Below are positions 1 to 8,200 of a DNA stretch of 64,000 nucleotides, piece after piece; positions within the stretch are counted from its first letter, which is position 1, and every line of letters starts with the position of its first letter. This DNA comes from Rufibacter sp. XAAS-G3-1 (GTDB lineage Bacteria; Bacteroidota; Bacteroidia; Cytophagales; Hymenobacteraceae). The stretch is taken from the NCBI RefSeq assembly GCF_013623775.1, contig NZ_JABFAM010000005.1, positions 434,001 to 498,000 of the forward strand, read 5' to 3'. A program made the position numbers and the translations under genes. Under the pieces are notes generated by a model that ran no database searches, was not told the DNA's origin, and saw only the letters and a program-made list of their open reading frames with translations.

Positions 1-396
1 CTGGACCAAGCCGATGGGGAGATTGACGGTACGCCCGCCGCCTACCTGCCCGATGAACTGGTAAAACCCTGGGAAGAACTGCGAGACCGCAAGATCAAGG
101 AAATCAGGAAAGGGCAATCAGACATTAACCCGTACGCGGCCACCAATGAAGCCGAGTTCTTCGCCGTCTCCACTGAATATTTTTTCGAGAAACCCGGCCA
201 GTTGTCTGAAAAGCACCCTCGGCTGTACGCCATGCTCACCAGAATTTTCAAACAAAACCCCAAACGCCGCTTCGGGCTTAATTTCAGGGAACTGCTCAAC
301 CCCTACGGCAAACGCCTGGGCCGCAACGAACCCTGCCCCTGCGGCAGCGGCAACAAGTACAAGCAATGCTGTCTGCCCAAAAAGTCAACTGCCTGA
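1..396 (+). CDS. MtfA-like M90 family metallopeptidase with C-terminal SEC-C motif (3' part)
   Basis: The reading frame is open from base 1, so the start and the expected HExxH zinc site lie upstream of the window; 131 residues are visible. The segment [20 protein letters not shown] (about residues 43-62) followed by a [12 protein letters not shown] stretch is characteristic of the C-terminal half of MtfA (family M90), a cytosolic zinc peptidase that in E. coli modulates the Mlc glucose repressor. The last 20 residues form a SEC-C zinc-binding motif with cysteines at visible positions 112, 114, 123 and 124 ([13 protein letters not shown]). E. coli MtfA lacks a SEC-C tail, so this is a fused form. 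The family call is firm; the substrate is unknown. Confidence 0.85.
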   Translation: MDQADGEIDGTPAAYLPDELVKPWEELRDRKIKEIRKGQSDINPYAATNEAEFFAVSTEYFFEKPGQLSEKHPRLYAMLTRIFKQNPKRRFGLNFRELLNPYGKRLGRNEPCPCGSGNKYKQCCLPKKSTA

Positions 397-709
397 GGGC
401 AGATTTTCCGGTACTCGGAGGTAGCGTACGCGCTCTACGCCTCTTTTGCGGTGCGTAGAGGTAGCGTAAGCGCTCTACGCACCAAAGGACAGCCAATCTC
501 CTGATTGGCGAGTTATCGGCACAGACCTCGTAGTGTGCGCAGCTCCTACGAGGCCTGTGGAGTAGCCGGTATTGCGTGTATCCAACTTTAGGAGGGGTGT
601 TTTGATTATCACGCATCGCCGTGGGCGCTAGTCTAGAAGCCCGCGCCAGCTTTTCTGATTTGGTTTTGAGGCTACTTTCTACAAAACAGCCTCAAAACGC
701 CTGCTAGCC
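397..709. repeat. Intergenic repeat cluster
   Basis: No gene is seen. Two related units GGTAGCGTANGCGCTCTACGC follow each other at about 421-481; the second forms a 9 bp perfect stem, TGCGTAGAG (452-460) with CTCTACGCA (473-481). A small stem CCAATC/GATTGG lies at 493-508. A stem CCTCGTAG (526-533) with CTACGAGG (546-553) surrounds a GTGTGCGCAGCTC-like loop that recurs near 18278. CTTTAGGAGGGGTGT at 586-600 recurs at 24905 and 25106. Confidence 0.6.
663..698. terminator. Intergenic palindrome of the GTTTT-GCC family, after MATE gene
   Basis: GTTTTGAGGCT pairs with AGCCTCAAAAC around a short loop. It lies 12 bp beyond the stop codon of the leftward MATE gene. There is no U-tract after the stem, so a terminator or 3'-end stabiliser role is inferred from position only. 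Confidence 0.5.
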
Positions 710-2104
710 TTAGATCTTCACCGTCTTCCATCTGCCTTTTCTGAACAGCCACCAACTAATCAGCGCGTGTAGGGAGTGGCAGAAAGCGATGGTCACAAAG
801 ATGCCGGTTTGGGCGTAGCCCAGGTGAATGGCCAGCAGGTACGCCAGCGGAATTTCCAGCAGGCAGAGCACTACAATGTTGATAAAAGCCGGGGTTTTGG
901 TGTCACCGGCCCCGTTGAAAGCCTGTACCATGACCATGCCCAGCCCGAAGAAAATGTAGCCCAGCGTAATGATTTTCAAGGCAGACGAAGCAATGGAGAT
1001 GACGGCCGGTTCCTGGGTGAAAAGGCCCGCCAGATGATCTCCGAAGAAAAAGAAAGCGGCCGTAGCCAAGCCCAGAAAGAACATGTTGTAGCGGGCGGTC
1101 AGCCAGACAGAAATCTCGGCCCGGCCGGGTTTGCCGGCGCCCAGGTTCTGGCCTACCAACGTAGCCGCCGCCGAAGACAAGCCCCAGGCTGGCAGCAGCG
1201 TGAACGTAATGACCCGGAAGGCAATGGTGTAGCCCGCCAATGCATTGTTGCCGAACTCGGCCACAATCCTGGTCAGGAAAATCCAACTGGCAGAGTCAAT
1301 CATGAACTGGCCCATGCCGCCCAGAGAAACCCGCAGAATGCGTTGCACAACCTTGTAGTGGAGCGCCATGTTCTCACGGGTAATCATGAGGAGGTGCTTC
1401 CCGTTGAGCAGATGGTACAACTGGTAAATAACGCCAATGCCCCGGCTGATGGTAGTAGCCCAGGCCGCGCCCTCCAGCCCCAACGCAGGTACCGGGCCCA
1501 GCCCAAAGATGAGAAGCGGAGCCAGTAGAATATTGATCCCGTTTGCTAACCATAGCGTGCGCATGGGCAAGTGCGGCAGTCCGGCCCCCCTGAACGCCCC
1601 GTTGAGGAGGAAAAGCAGGATAATGATGAGATTACTCCCGAAGATAATGCGCGCGTAGCCCACGCCTTTGGCGATGACCTCGGCATCTGCCCCCATCAAC
1701 CGGAGAATGTCTGTGGCGAAGAGAAACGTGAGAACGCTGGTGACCAGGGCTAATACGCCACCGGTGACCAACAACTGATACGTGATGGTGCCCGCCTGCT
1801 GGTACTTCTTCTCACCAAACCGGCGCGCCACCATGGCGGTACCGGCCATGCTCAGGCCCATGCCCACTGAGTACACAATCATCAGGATAGACTCTGTAAG
1901 ACCTACGGTCGCCAGGGCGTAAGAACCCAACCGGCCCACCAGAAAGATATCCACCACGGCAAAAAGCGACTCCATGAGCATCTCCAGAATCATGGGGGTG
2001 GCCAGCAGCACAATGGATTCTTTCAGCCCCAGGCGGGTATAATCCTGCTCTTTGCCTTTCACGGCCGCCCAGATCAGGTGGAAGAACTCTTTGCGCGAAT
2101 TCAT
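710..2104 (-). CDS. MATE family efflux transporter
   Basis: The 464-residue product is a polytopic inner-membrane protein with about 12 hydrophobic segments in two similar halves, the normal size and layout of MATE (NorM/DinF type) cation-coupled multidrug exporters. The first half begins with the family's LKESIVLLATPMILEML and VDIFLVGRLGSYALATVG-like stretches. The ATG at 2104 is followed by a short charged cytoplasmic leader before the first membrane helix. It stands alone, facing the preceding gene tail to tail, with a palindrome just after its stop. The transported compound cannot be told from sequence. Confidence 0.92.
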   Translation of the reverse strand: MNSRKEFFHLIWAAVKGKEQDYTRLGLKESIVLLATPMILEMLMESLFAVVDIFLVGRLGSYALATVGLTESILMIVYSVGMGLSMAGTAMVARRFGEKKYQQAGTITYQLLVTGGVLALVTSVLTFLFATDILRLMGADAEVIAKGVGYARIIFGSNLIIILLFLLNGAFRGAGLPHLPMRTLWLANGINILLAPLLIFGLGPVPALGLEGAAWATTISRGIGVIYQLYHLLNGKHLLMITRENMALHYKVVQRILRVSLGGMGQFMIDSASWIFLTRIVAEFGNNALAGYTIAFRVITFTLLPAWGLSSAAATLVGQNLGAGKPGRAEISVWLTARYNMFFLGLATAAFFFFGDHLAGLFTQEPAVISIASSALKIITLGYIFFGLGMVMVQAFNGAGDTKTPAFINIVVLCLLEIPLAYLLAIHLGYAQTGIFVTIAFCHSLHALISWWLFRKGRWKTVKI

Positions 2105-2377
2105 GGGTGAAGTAAGTGGTTGAGACGTAAATCTACATTTCCCGTCCCTAAGAAAGAGGGTGCAAAACCGACAACGTGGAAGGGTGTTTGCGTCAAAAGG
2201 AGGGCAATCTGTAGTTGGTAAGTGTTAGTACAGGCGAGTTGAGGCGTTCGCCTCACGGGAGTTGCAAATTTCAGGTCATATTGAGTCCAGGTTGAAAGCT
2301 TGAACCATAGTCTTTAACGAGAAAATGTTACTGGTACGCTCAAAAAAATCAACAGGATGTAGAGGCTTTGCTTTGTC
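2105..2377. other. Intergenic region
   Basis: It holds the promoter region of the MATE gene and the 3' flank of the serine hydrolase gene. No gene or strong hairpin is seen. Confidence 0.4.
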
Positions 2378-3559
2378 TTACTTCTGCGTGTAAGGAATGT
2401 AATTCTCCCAATACCAGGGCGTGTAAGAGTCTTTGATGGCGTATTCCAGCAGTTCCTTGAAGATGCTTTCGGTGTTGTCACTGTTGCCCATGAGCAGGAT
2501 GCCAGTGCCGGTCTCGGGGAAGAGGATGGAGTAATGCTGGAAACCGTCGCCGTGACCTTCTTTGAACGCGCCCGTGCCGTACGGCGATTGCAGAAGCACC
2601 CAGCCCAGGCCGTAACTTAACTGGATGCCGTCATTGGCGGTGGAATCGCGCAGGCGCAGCGGCCCCAACTGCTGGACAGACCTGATCCTTATTTGCGGAC
2701 GGAACATGGCCTTGGTAGTGGCGGGTTTCAGAAGTTTGTTTTGCAGCACGGCCTGGGTGAACAGGGTATAGTCTTGCAAGGTGGTTTCCAAGGTGCTGGC
2801 AGCACGGGCCTCGTTGTCTTTGTCTTTCTGGTACGGTGTTCCGTTTGCTTGGTGCCCTAGGCTGTAGTCTTTCTCAAACCTAGGCTGCCAAGTATACGAA
2901 GAATTTACCATGCCCGCCGGGCCGAACACTTTTTGCCGCATCATTTCTTCTAGGCTTTGGGCCAGTAGTTTCTCCAGCACCACCTGCAAGTACACCAATC
3001 CTTCACCAGAATAGCTGTATTGGAGGCCCGGCGTAAACAGCGGGCGTAGCTTCTCATCTGGCAAGTCCCAGCGCCAATTAGGAAAGCCCGACGTGTGCGC
3101 CAGGCACATGCGGGCGGTTATTTTCTGGTACAGGGTGTCTTGTTTCAGGTCTTGGTAATGGTCATGCCATTTGGTGGCGGGGGTATAGGTGTAGATGGGC
3201 TTTGGAAGATAGCTTTGCAGCGGTTTGTCCAAGTCCAGCTTGCCTTCTTCCACCAGCTTCATCACCAATACTGCAAATACTGCTTTGCTTAAGGAGGCAC
3301 CGTAAATGTTGGTGGTGGGGGTGAGAGGTTCTTTGGTGAGGGCATTCTTGTACCCGAAGGTTTTCTGGTACACCGGCTGGTTCTGGTTGAACACCGCTAC
3401 CGCCAGACCATGCACCTGCGCCGCCCGCATGAGCTGCTGAATCTTGGCATCTAGAGCGGCCGTTGTGATTTTGCTGTTATCCAGCCGGGTAATGGCTTGC
3501 CCTATGGCTGACCAAGTGAGGCAAAGACAGAAGAAAGAAGAGAGTAGATGTTTCAGCAT
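2378..3559 (-). CDS. Secreted serine hydrolase, beta-lactamase/class C-like fold
   Basis: A signal peptide (residues 1-20, ending SAIGQ) precedes a beta-lactamase-related domain. The catalytic SxxK tetrad is SLSK at residues 89-92. The second motif reads YSG at 183-185 instead of the usual YxN, which is common in Bacteroidota esterase/peptidase members. A HGDG sequence near the C-terminus occupies the KTG position. The length of 393 residues fits the family. Likely activities are esterase, D-aminopeptidase or transpeptidase-like; the absence of a typical KTG makes true beta-lactamase activity less likely. A second serine hydrolase is encoded at 21835-23397, but the two differ in length and motifs. 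Confidence 0.85.
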   Translation of the reverse strand: MLKHLLSSFFCLCLTWSAIGQAITRLDNSKITTAALDAKIQQLMRAAQVHGLAVAVFNQNQPVYQKTFGYKNALTKEPLTPTTNIYGASLSKAVFAVLVMKLVEEGKLDLDKPLQSYLPKPIYTYTPATKWHDHYQDLKQDTLYQKITARMCLAHTSGFPNWRWDLPDEKLRPLFTPGLQYSYSGEGLVYLQVVLEKLLAQSLEEMMRQKVFGPAGMVNSSYTWQPRFEKDYSLGHQANGTPYQKDKDNEARAASTLETTLQDYTLFTQAVLQNKLLKPATTKAMFRPQIRIRSVQQLGPLRLRDSTANDGIQLSYGLGWVLLQSPYGTGAFKEGHGDGFQHYSILFPETGTGILLMGNSDNTESIFKELLEYAIKDSYTPWYWENYIPYTQK

Positions 3560-3642
3560 AGAAACAGGGCTTTGGTAATCGTCTTACTAAAAAAGCAGAG
3601 GCAAAGCAGCAAGGCATGAAAGACCTTCTCAGGAGGTCATGT

Positions 3643-4257
3643 TCAGTTCCCCATCAAGTGCACGCGTACCCGTTTGGGAGTTTCTTTTTGTAAAATCTGC
3701 CGGTATTCTTCGGTGACAGAGTTCCCAGTGGTGTCTTGTAAGTGAAGTGCCAGGTTAATATAAAGATTTTTCTGTAGACTCCTGGCTAAGGTGAGCGTGT
3801 CTTCCGTTTCCCTCACTACGGGGTAGTAGAAGTTATACTTCAGCATTTGCGCAAACTGGTCTGCCAGAGCGATCACTTTGCCCTTGCTTAGAAGATTTTG
3901 GTGTGGATCATACAGTTGGTACGAGACCGAGTCCAATGCCCGGTACTGTGCTGAAAAAGTGTTCACGCTGAAACGAAGCAGGTAGTTTCTCCTATCTACG
4001 GCCACTATCAGAAACGGGAGCGGAATCATGCGTTGCTTTTTGAGTACTTCTACGTGTACCCAAGGCTTGGTTGTACCGGTGCTATCCCGGACAACAGATA
4101 TTTTGCTGTTGGAGGGAGTTGCCCACCGCGGATTATTCCCGATACTGGTGTGTATGCAGCTTTGGAACCCTGTGGCCAGAAGGAAGAGACAAACTCTTCG
4201 CCAAAAAAGATTTCCAGATAGATGATCATTTTTTAAGAGGGAAAGGCACAAGTGCAT
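3643..4257 (-). CDS. Hypothetical lipoprotein
   Basis: 204 residues of unrecognised family. A hydrophobic segment (LFLLATG) ends at Cys34 in the context GFQSC, a plausible lipobox, so the mature protein is probably lipid-anchored after cleavage of a rather long leader. The remainder is soluble, with a segment resembling beta-rich periplasmic proteins (LLRFSVNTFSAQYRALDS). It follows the serine hydrolase by about 80 bp on the other side and runs in the same direction, so the two could share a transcript. No function is assigned. Confidence 0.65.
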   Translation of the reverse strand: MHLCLSLLKNDHLSGNLFWRRVCLFLLATGFQSCIHTSIGNNPRWATPSNSKISVVRDSTGTTKPWVHVEVLKKQRMIPLPFLIVAVDRRNYLLRFSVNTFSAQYRALDSVSYQLYDPHQNLLSKGKVIALADQFAQMLKYNFYYPVVRETEDTLTLARSLQKNLYINLALHLQDTTGNSVTEEYRQILQKETPKRVRVHLMGN

Positions 4258-4406
4258 AAAAGCATCTGGTTTCAGGTGATTAAGAGAGAACTGTTTTACC
4301 CCTACTTTCCTAAAAACAGAAGAGAAATGCCCTGGCTAGGAAACATGAATCTGAGTGGATAAAAGCAGGTTCCTAACGCTCAAAACCACAAAACAGGCTT
4401 ATGCCT

Positions 4407-4793
4407 CTATTCTACTTTCTCATATACCACAATGATGTTCAACTTTCGCCAACCGTTGATCTGGTAGTCATAATACTGCTTAGTGACGTTCGCTTCCAAG
4501 CGGTTGGAGCCTTGAACGGTAAGGGTATTCCATCTGCCCCACTCTTCCTCCGTTTGCTGGTGGTTAGCGCCCCGAATGATTTCTATGGCTTTTGTTCGCT
4601 CATCATAAGCATAGGTGTAGCCAGCACCATTAAGAGAATTATTAGTGTGTAAAACGATTGTCTGAGAGTTTGAGGCAGTATAGGGTGTGAGATTTGGATG
4701 GGGGAAAGAAAATACCAATGAGTTTGAAACTACTGGCAGTATTAAATTTAGTGGGCCGGAGTTCAAGTCTGGCGCTTGGGTACTGAAAGTCAT
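4407..4793 (-). CDS. C-terminal piece of a probably split lipoprotein
   Basis: 128 residues, polar and beta-rich, with no signal peptide of its own. Its ATG overlaps the stop codon of the upstream small lipoprotein gene in an ATGA arrangement, and an in-frame TAG lies only three codons upstream. The two pieces together resemble one Bacteroidota lipoprotein of about 200 residues: lipid-anchored N-terminus, AGLYQ...DLNKDGRAST region, then this beta-rich part. Either a deletion or frameshift broke the gene, or the pieces are translated by coupling. The function is unknown. Confidence 0.5.
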   Translation of the reverse strand: MTFSTQAPDLNSGPLNLILPVVSNSLVFSFPHPNLTPYTASNSQTIVLHTNNSLNGAGYTYAYDERTKAIEIIRGANHQQTEEEWGRWNTLTVQGSNRLEANVTKQYYDYQINGWRKLNIIVVYEKVE

Positions 4794-5002
4794 AATCCTC
4801 TATTTCTTTCATTTAAGTTGGTAGAGGCTCGTCCGTCCTTATTCAGATCAACCGCTGTGGCAGACATTACCAATACAAATTGGTAGAGGCCTGCAATACT
4901 TGGTGCCCGTTCTTCAGCAGCAGCATTGGTCTGGCAGGAGGAAGCAACAAAGCAAGTGACAAAGAGGGAAAAAGCGGCTAGCTGTTTTAGGCTGTTTCTC
5001 AT
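4790..5002 (-). CDS. N-terminal piece of a probably split lipoprotein
   Basis: The ATG at 5002 gives a clean lipoprotein signal (MRNSLKQLAAFSLFV, then VASSC lipobox); an in-frame ATG six codons upstream (5020) is the alternative. Past the lipobox the protein has a short linker, SIAGLYQFVLVMSATAVDLN and KDGRAST, the start of a domain common in small Bacteroidota lipoproteins, and then stops abruptly after 70 residues. The stop overlaps the start of the next frame by 4 bp. The truncated domain suggests a broken gene. Confidence 0.5.
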   Translation of the reverse strand: MRNSLKQLAAFSLFVTCFVASSCQTNAAAEERAPSIAGLYQFVLVMSATAVDLNKDGRASTNLNERNRGL

Positions 5003-5326
5003 AAGATAGATGTTTGACATTGCCTTCCCCTGTGTGCCGCAGAGACTATTCGGAAATCGCTTTATCGCCTATAGAGAATCAAGTTAAGATACAATTCAGA
5101 TTTCCACAAGGTTAAGGCCCAGGTGCGTTCAGAGCTTGTCTGGTTTCTTTAAAACCAAAGGGGCCAAGGACTACCGTTTTCGGGCTCTTTTTGTAAAATC
5201 AGGGCAAGAACAGACCTTTCTCTCAGGCAGAAATCATTTGAGTAGGAGAACACTTCCGGGGCATTGGCAGTATTTACTAGCACCTGTTGGCCTTCCTGGC
5301 CCAGATCACCTTCTATCCTTGCCTGA
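5003..5326. other. Intergenic region between divergent genes
   Basis: It separates a leftward lipoprotein from the rightward GH15 gene. An open frame at 5136-5330 lacks family features and is not called. AGAGCTTGTCTGG at about 5130 resembles one end of the MITE-like family described at 23554, but the match is too short to call. Confidence 0.4.
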
Positions 5327-7135
5327 ATGAGTTACCAGCCCATAGAGAATTACGGAATCATCGGAGACCTGAACACGGTCGCGTTAGTGGGCCTGAACGG
5401 CTCCATTGATTTCATGTGTTTCCCCAACTTTGATTCGCCCAGCATCTTTGCCGCGCTGCTGGATGCTGAAAAAGGCGGCAGTTTCCAGATTGAGCCTCTT
5501 TTCAAGGAAAGGAAAACAAAGCAACTCTACCTGCCAGACACCAACGTGCTCATGACGCGTTTTCTATCGCCGGAAGGCGTGGGGGAGATCATTGATTTCA
5601 TGCCCGTTGAGGCACTGTACAGCGGCAAGGAACTGGTGCGCCGGGTCACTTCCATTAGGGGCGAAGTCACTTACCAGATGAAGTGCCGGCCCCGGTTCAA
5701 CTATGGCCAAAGCGGGCACACCGTGCAGCGGGTGTCAGAGAAAGAGGTGCTGTTTGCCGGCCATGACCCAGATACCACCGTTTTACGCCTGGTAAGTTCG
5801 GTGCCGCTGCAGGTGACCGGCACTGATGTAGGGGCGGAGTTTACCTTAGGGCCTACCCAATCTGCCGATTTCATTCTGGAACACGTAGACCGGGAACACG
5901 CCAAAGGGCGGGACTTTGAAGCGTTTGTGACCACCAGCTTGTTTGAGACCGTGAACTACTGGCAGAACTGGATTGCCCAATCCACCTATACCGGCCGGTG
6001 GCGCGACACGGTCAACCGGTCGGCGCTGGTCTTGAAACTGTTGGCTTCCCACAACCATGGTTCCATCATAGCCGCGCCCACGTTCAGCCTACCCGAGAAC
6101 ATTGGCGGCGGCCGAAACTTCGATTACCGTTTTACCTGGATCAGGGACGCTTCCTTCTCTGTGTACGCCTTGATCCGGTTGGGGTACACCAAAGAGGCGG
6201 GTGCCTTTATGCATTGGGTGGAAAAAGTGTGCCAGGAGATCAAAGGGCAAGGCCGCTTGGGCATCATGTATTCGCTTGACGGGCACCAAGAGTTGGAGGA
6301 AAAAGAGCTGACCCATTTTGAAGGCTATAAAAAATCATCGCCCGTGCGCATTGGGAACGATGCCCACGCCCAGTTGCAACTGGATATCTATGGCGAACTC
6401 ATGGATTCTGTGTACCTCTCAGACAAATACGGTGACCCGATCTCGTACGATTTCTGGGAAAGCCTTGGAAAACACCTGGACTGGCTGGCCCTCAACTGGG
6501 ATCAGCCCGACGAGGGTATCTGGGAGGTGCGCGGCGGCCGGAAGAAATTCCTGTATTCACGCCTGCTCTGCTGGGTAGCCTTTGACCGGGCCATTAGAAT
6601 AGGCACCAGACGGTCTTTCCCCTTGAAAGAAGCGTGGCGCACGGAGCGGGACAAGATCTACAGCAGCATCTTCACCGAGTTCTGGGACGAGGAAAAGCAG
6701 TCGTTTATGCAGTACCCCGGGGCCCAGACCGTAGATGCGGCTACGCTGCTCATGCCGCTGGTGCGGTTTATCAGTCCCAAAGACCCGCGCTGGCTTTCCA
6801 CCCTTAAACGGATTGAAGAAGAACTGGTGTCAGACTCACTGGTGTACCGCTATCGGCAAGATCTGGCCGCGCCAGACGGGTTCGTGAGCCATGAGGGCAC
6901 CTTCTCTATGTGCTCGTTCTGGTACGTAGAATGCCTATCCCGGTCGGGGCAGGTAGAGAAAGCCCGGTTCTACTTTGAGAAGATGCTGGGTTACGCCAAC
7001 CACCTGGGTCTGTACGCCGAGCAACTGGGTTTCCAGGGCGAGCATCTGGGCAACTTTCCGCAGGCCTTCACCCACCTGGGCTTGATCAGTGCCGCCTACA
7101 ACCTGGATAAGCAACTAGACAGAAACCAAAAATAA
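5327..7135 (+). CDS. Glycoside hydrolase family 15 protein (glucoamylase / trehalase-like)
   Basis: 602 residues in two parts. The N-terminal ~200 residues are a trehalase-like N-terminal domain opening with PIENYGIIGDLNTVALVG and NGSIDFMCFPNFDSPS. The (alpha/alpha)6 GH15 catalytic domain follows, with GGGRNFDYRFTWIRDAS at about 260-276 and QLDIYGELMDSVYL near 350. The C-terminal AEQLGFQGEHLGNFPQAFTH (about 560-580) carries the second conserved acidic region. No signal peptide is seen, so it is probably cytosolic. Known members release glucose from alpha-glucans or trehalose by inversion. The glucose dehydrogenase gene begins 24 bp downstream, which suggests an operon that hydrolyses storage or stress sugars and then oxidises the glucose. 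Confidence 0.93.
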   Translation: MSYQPIENYGIIGDLNTVALVGLNGSIDFMCFPNFDSPSIFAALLDAEKGGSFQIEPLFKERKTKQLYLPDTNVLMTRFLSPEGVGEIIDFMPVEALYSGKELVRRVTSIRGEVTYQMKCRPRFNYGQSGHTVQRVSEKEVLFAGHDPDTTVLRLVSSVPLQVTGTDVGAEFTLGPTQSADFILEHVDREHAKGRDFEAFVTTSLFETVNYWQNWIAQSTYTGRWRDTVNRSALVLKLLASHNHGSIIAAPTFSLPENIGGGRNFDYRFTWIRDASFSVYALIRLGYTKEAGAFMHWVEKVCQEIKGQGRLGIMYSLDGHQELEEKELTHFEGYKKSSPVRIGNDAHAQLQLDIYGELMDSVYLSDKYGDPISYDFWESLGKHLDWLALNWDQPDEGIWEVRGGRKKFLYSRLLCWVAFDRAIRIGTRRSFPLKEAWRTERDKIYSSIFTEFWDEEKQSFMQYPGAQTVDAATLLMPLVRFISPKDPRWLSTLKRIEEELVSDSLVYRYRQDLAAPDGFVSHEGTFSMCSFWYVECLSRSGQVEKARFYFEKMLGYANHLGLYAEQLGFQGEHLGNFPQAFTHLGLISAAYNLDKQLDRNQK

Positions 7136-7159
7136 GAGAGTGCATCCACTATAAACACG

Positions 7160-7966
7160 ATGACCATGTCAACAAAGACCACCCAAACCGTTTTAGTCAC
7201 CGGGGCCAGTTCGGGCATCGGGCAGGGAATCGCCATCGCCTTCGGGCAGCAGGGCGCCAACGTCATCATCAATTACCACGGCGATGAAGAGAGTGCCCGC
7301 AATACGTTGCAGCAGGTAGAAGCCGACGGCGGCAAAGGCATTATCTGCCAAGCCGATGTGGGCAAAGAGGAAGACGTGACCCGCATGTTCCAGGAAGCCG
7401 TAGACACCTTTGGCACCGTAGATGTGCTCGTGAGCAATGCCGGTATCCAGAAAGACAATGCCTTCGCTGAGATGACCCTGGAGCAATGGAACAAAGTGAT
7501 GACCACCAATCTCACCGGCTACTTTTTGTGCGCCCGCGAAGCCATCAAAATATTCGACAAAAAAGGTGACGTTGGGCCCGAGGGAAAAGCCAAAGGGAAC
7601 ATCATCTTCATGAGCTCAGTACACGACATCATTCCCTGGGCCGGGCACGTGAACTACGCCTCGTCCAAAGGCGGTATTCTCATGCTCATGAAGTCACTGG
7701 CCCTGGAAGTAGCCCCCAAAAAGATACGCGTGAACGGCATCTCCCCGGGTGCCATCGCTACGGACATCAACGCCGATGTGTGGCAGGACGAGGAAAAGAA
7801 AAAAGAACTGATGAAGCTGATCCCGTACCAGCGCATTGGCCTGCCCGAAGACGTAGCCAAAGTCGCCACCTGGCTGGCCTCGCCCGACAGCGACTACATC
7901 ACCGGCACCACCATCTACGTAGACGGCGGCATGACCCTGTACCCCGGTTTCGTGGACAACGGTTGA
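7160..7966 (+). CDS. SDR family oxidoreductase, glucose 1-dehydrogenase type
   Basis: 268 residues with a classical short-chain dehydrogenase layout: cofactor motif TGASSGIG at 14-21, SNAGIQ for the NAG motif, MSSVHD supplying the catalytic serine, and Tyr166/Lys170 in YASSK. The C-terminal PEDVAKVATWLASPDSDYIT and GTTIYVDGGMTLYP stretches are typical of glucose 1-dehydrogenase (EC 1.1.1.47) annotations. The ATG at 7160 is used; another ATG two codons later is equally possible. It follows the GH15 gene closely and ends before a strong terminator, so the two form a short operon. Glucose as substrate is inferred from similarity and context. Confidence 0.85.
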   Translation: MTMSTKTTQTVLVTGASSGIGQGIAIAFGQQGANVIINYHGDEESARNTLQQVEADGGKGIICQADVGKEEDVTRMFQEAVDTFGTVDVLVSNAGIQKDNAFAEMTLEQWNKVMTTNLTGYFLCAREAIKIFDKKGDVGPEGKAKGNIIFMSSVHDIIPWAGHVNYASSKGGILMLMKSLALEVAPKKIRVNGISPGAIATDINADVWQDEEKKKELMKLIPYQRIGLPEDVAKVATWLASPDSDYITGTTIYVDGGMTLYPGFVDNG

Positions 7967-7995
7967 TGCCGTTTTTAGGCTGATTTTTGAAAAGG

Positions 7996-8045
7996 AAGCG
8001 CCAATCGCCTCATCAGATGTACTGGTGAGGCGATTGGCGCTTTTT
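7996..8045 (+). terminator. Intrinsic terminator of the GH15-dehydrogenase operon
   Basis: A 17 bp stem, AAGCGCCAATCGCCTCA with TGAGGCGATTGGCGCTT, is followed directly by TTT. It is a canonical Rho-independent terminator, 30 bp after the dehydrogenase stop. Confidence 0.9.
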
Positions 8046-8200
8046 GCAAGAAGGAGAGTAGAGACGGTTTTAGGCTTGTTTTTAGCAAAGTAGAGTAAAA
8101 TAAGGCTTATGTGAGTTGAAGGTGGTTGCTGAAAAAGGCTCTATTGATTTACTTGTATCTGCATACGGAGGATAGCCAGACAGGTAAGTAGGGGGTATAG

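Noticed and set aside
776-1528. 250-residue frame opposite the MATE gene
   Set aside because: Antisense shadow of a well-supported transporter gene; composition is charged and non-globular.
5136-5330. 64-residue rightward open frame before the GH15 gene
   Set aside because: No signal, family motif or promoter; it overlaps the GH15 start and reads as leader DNA.
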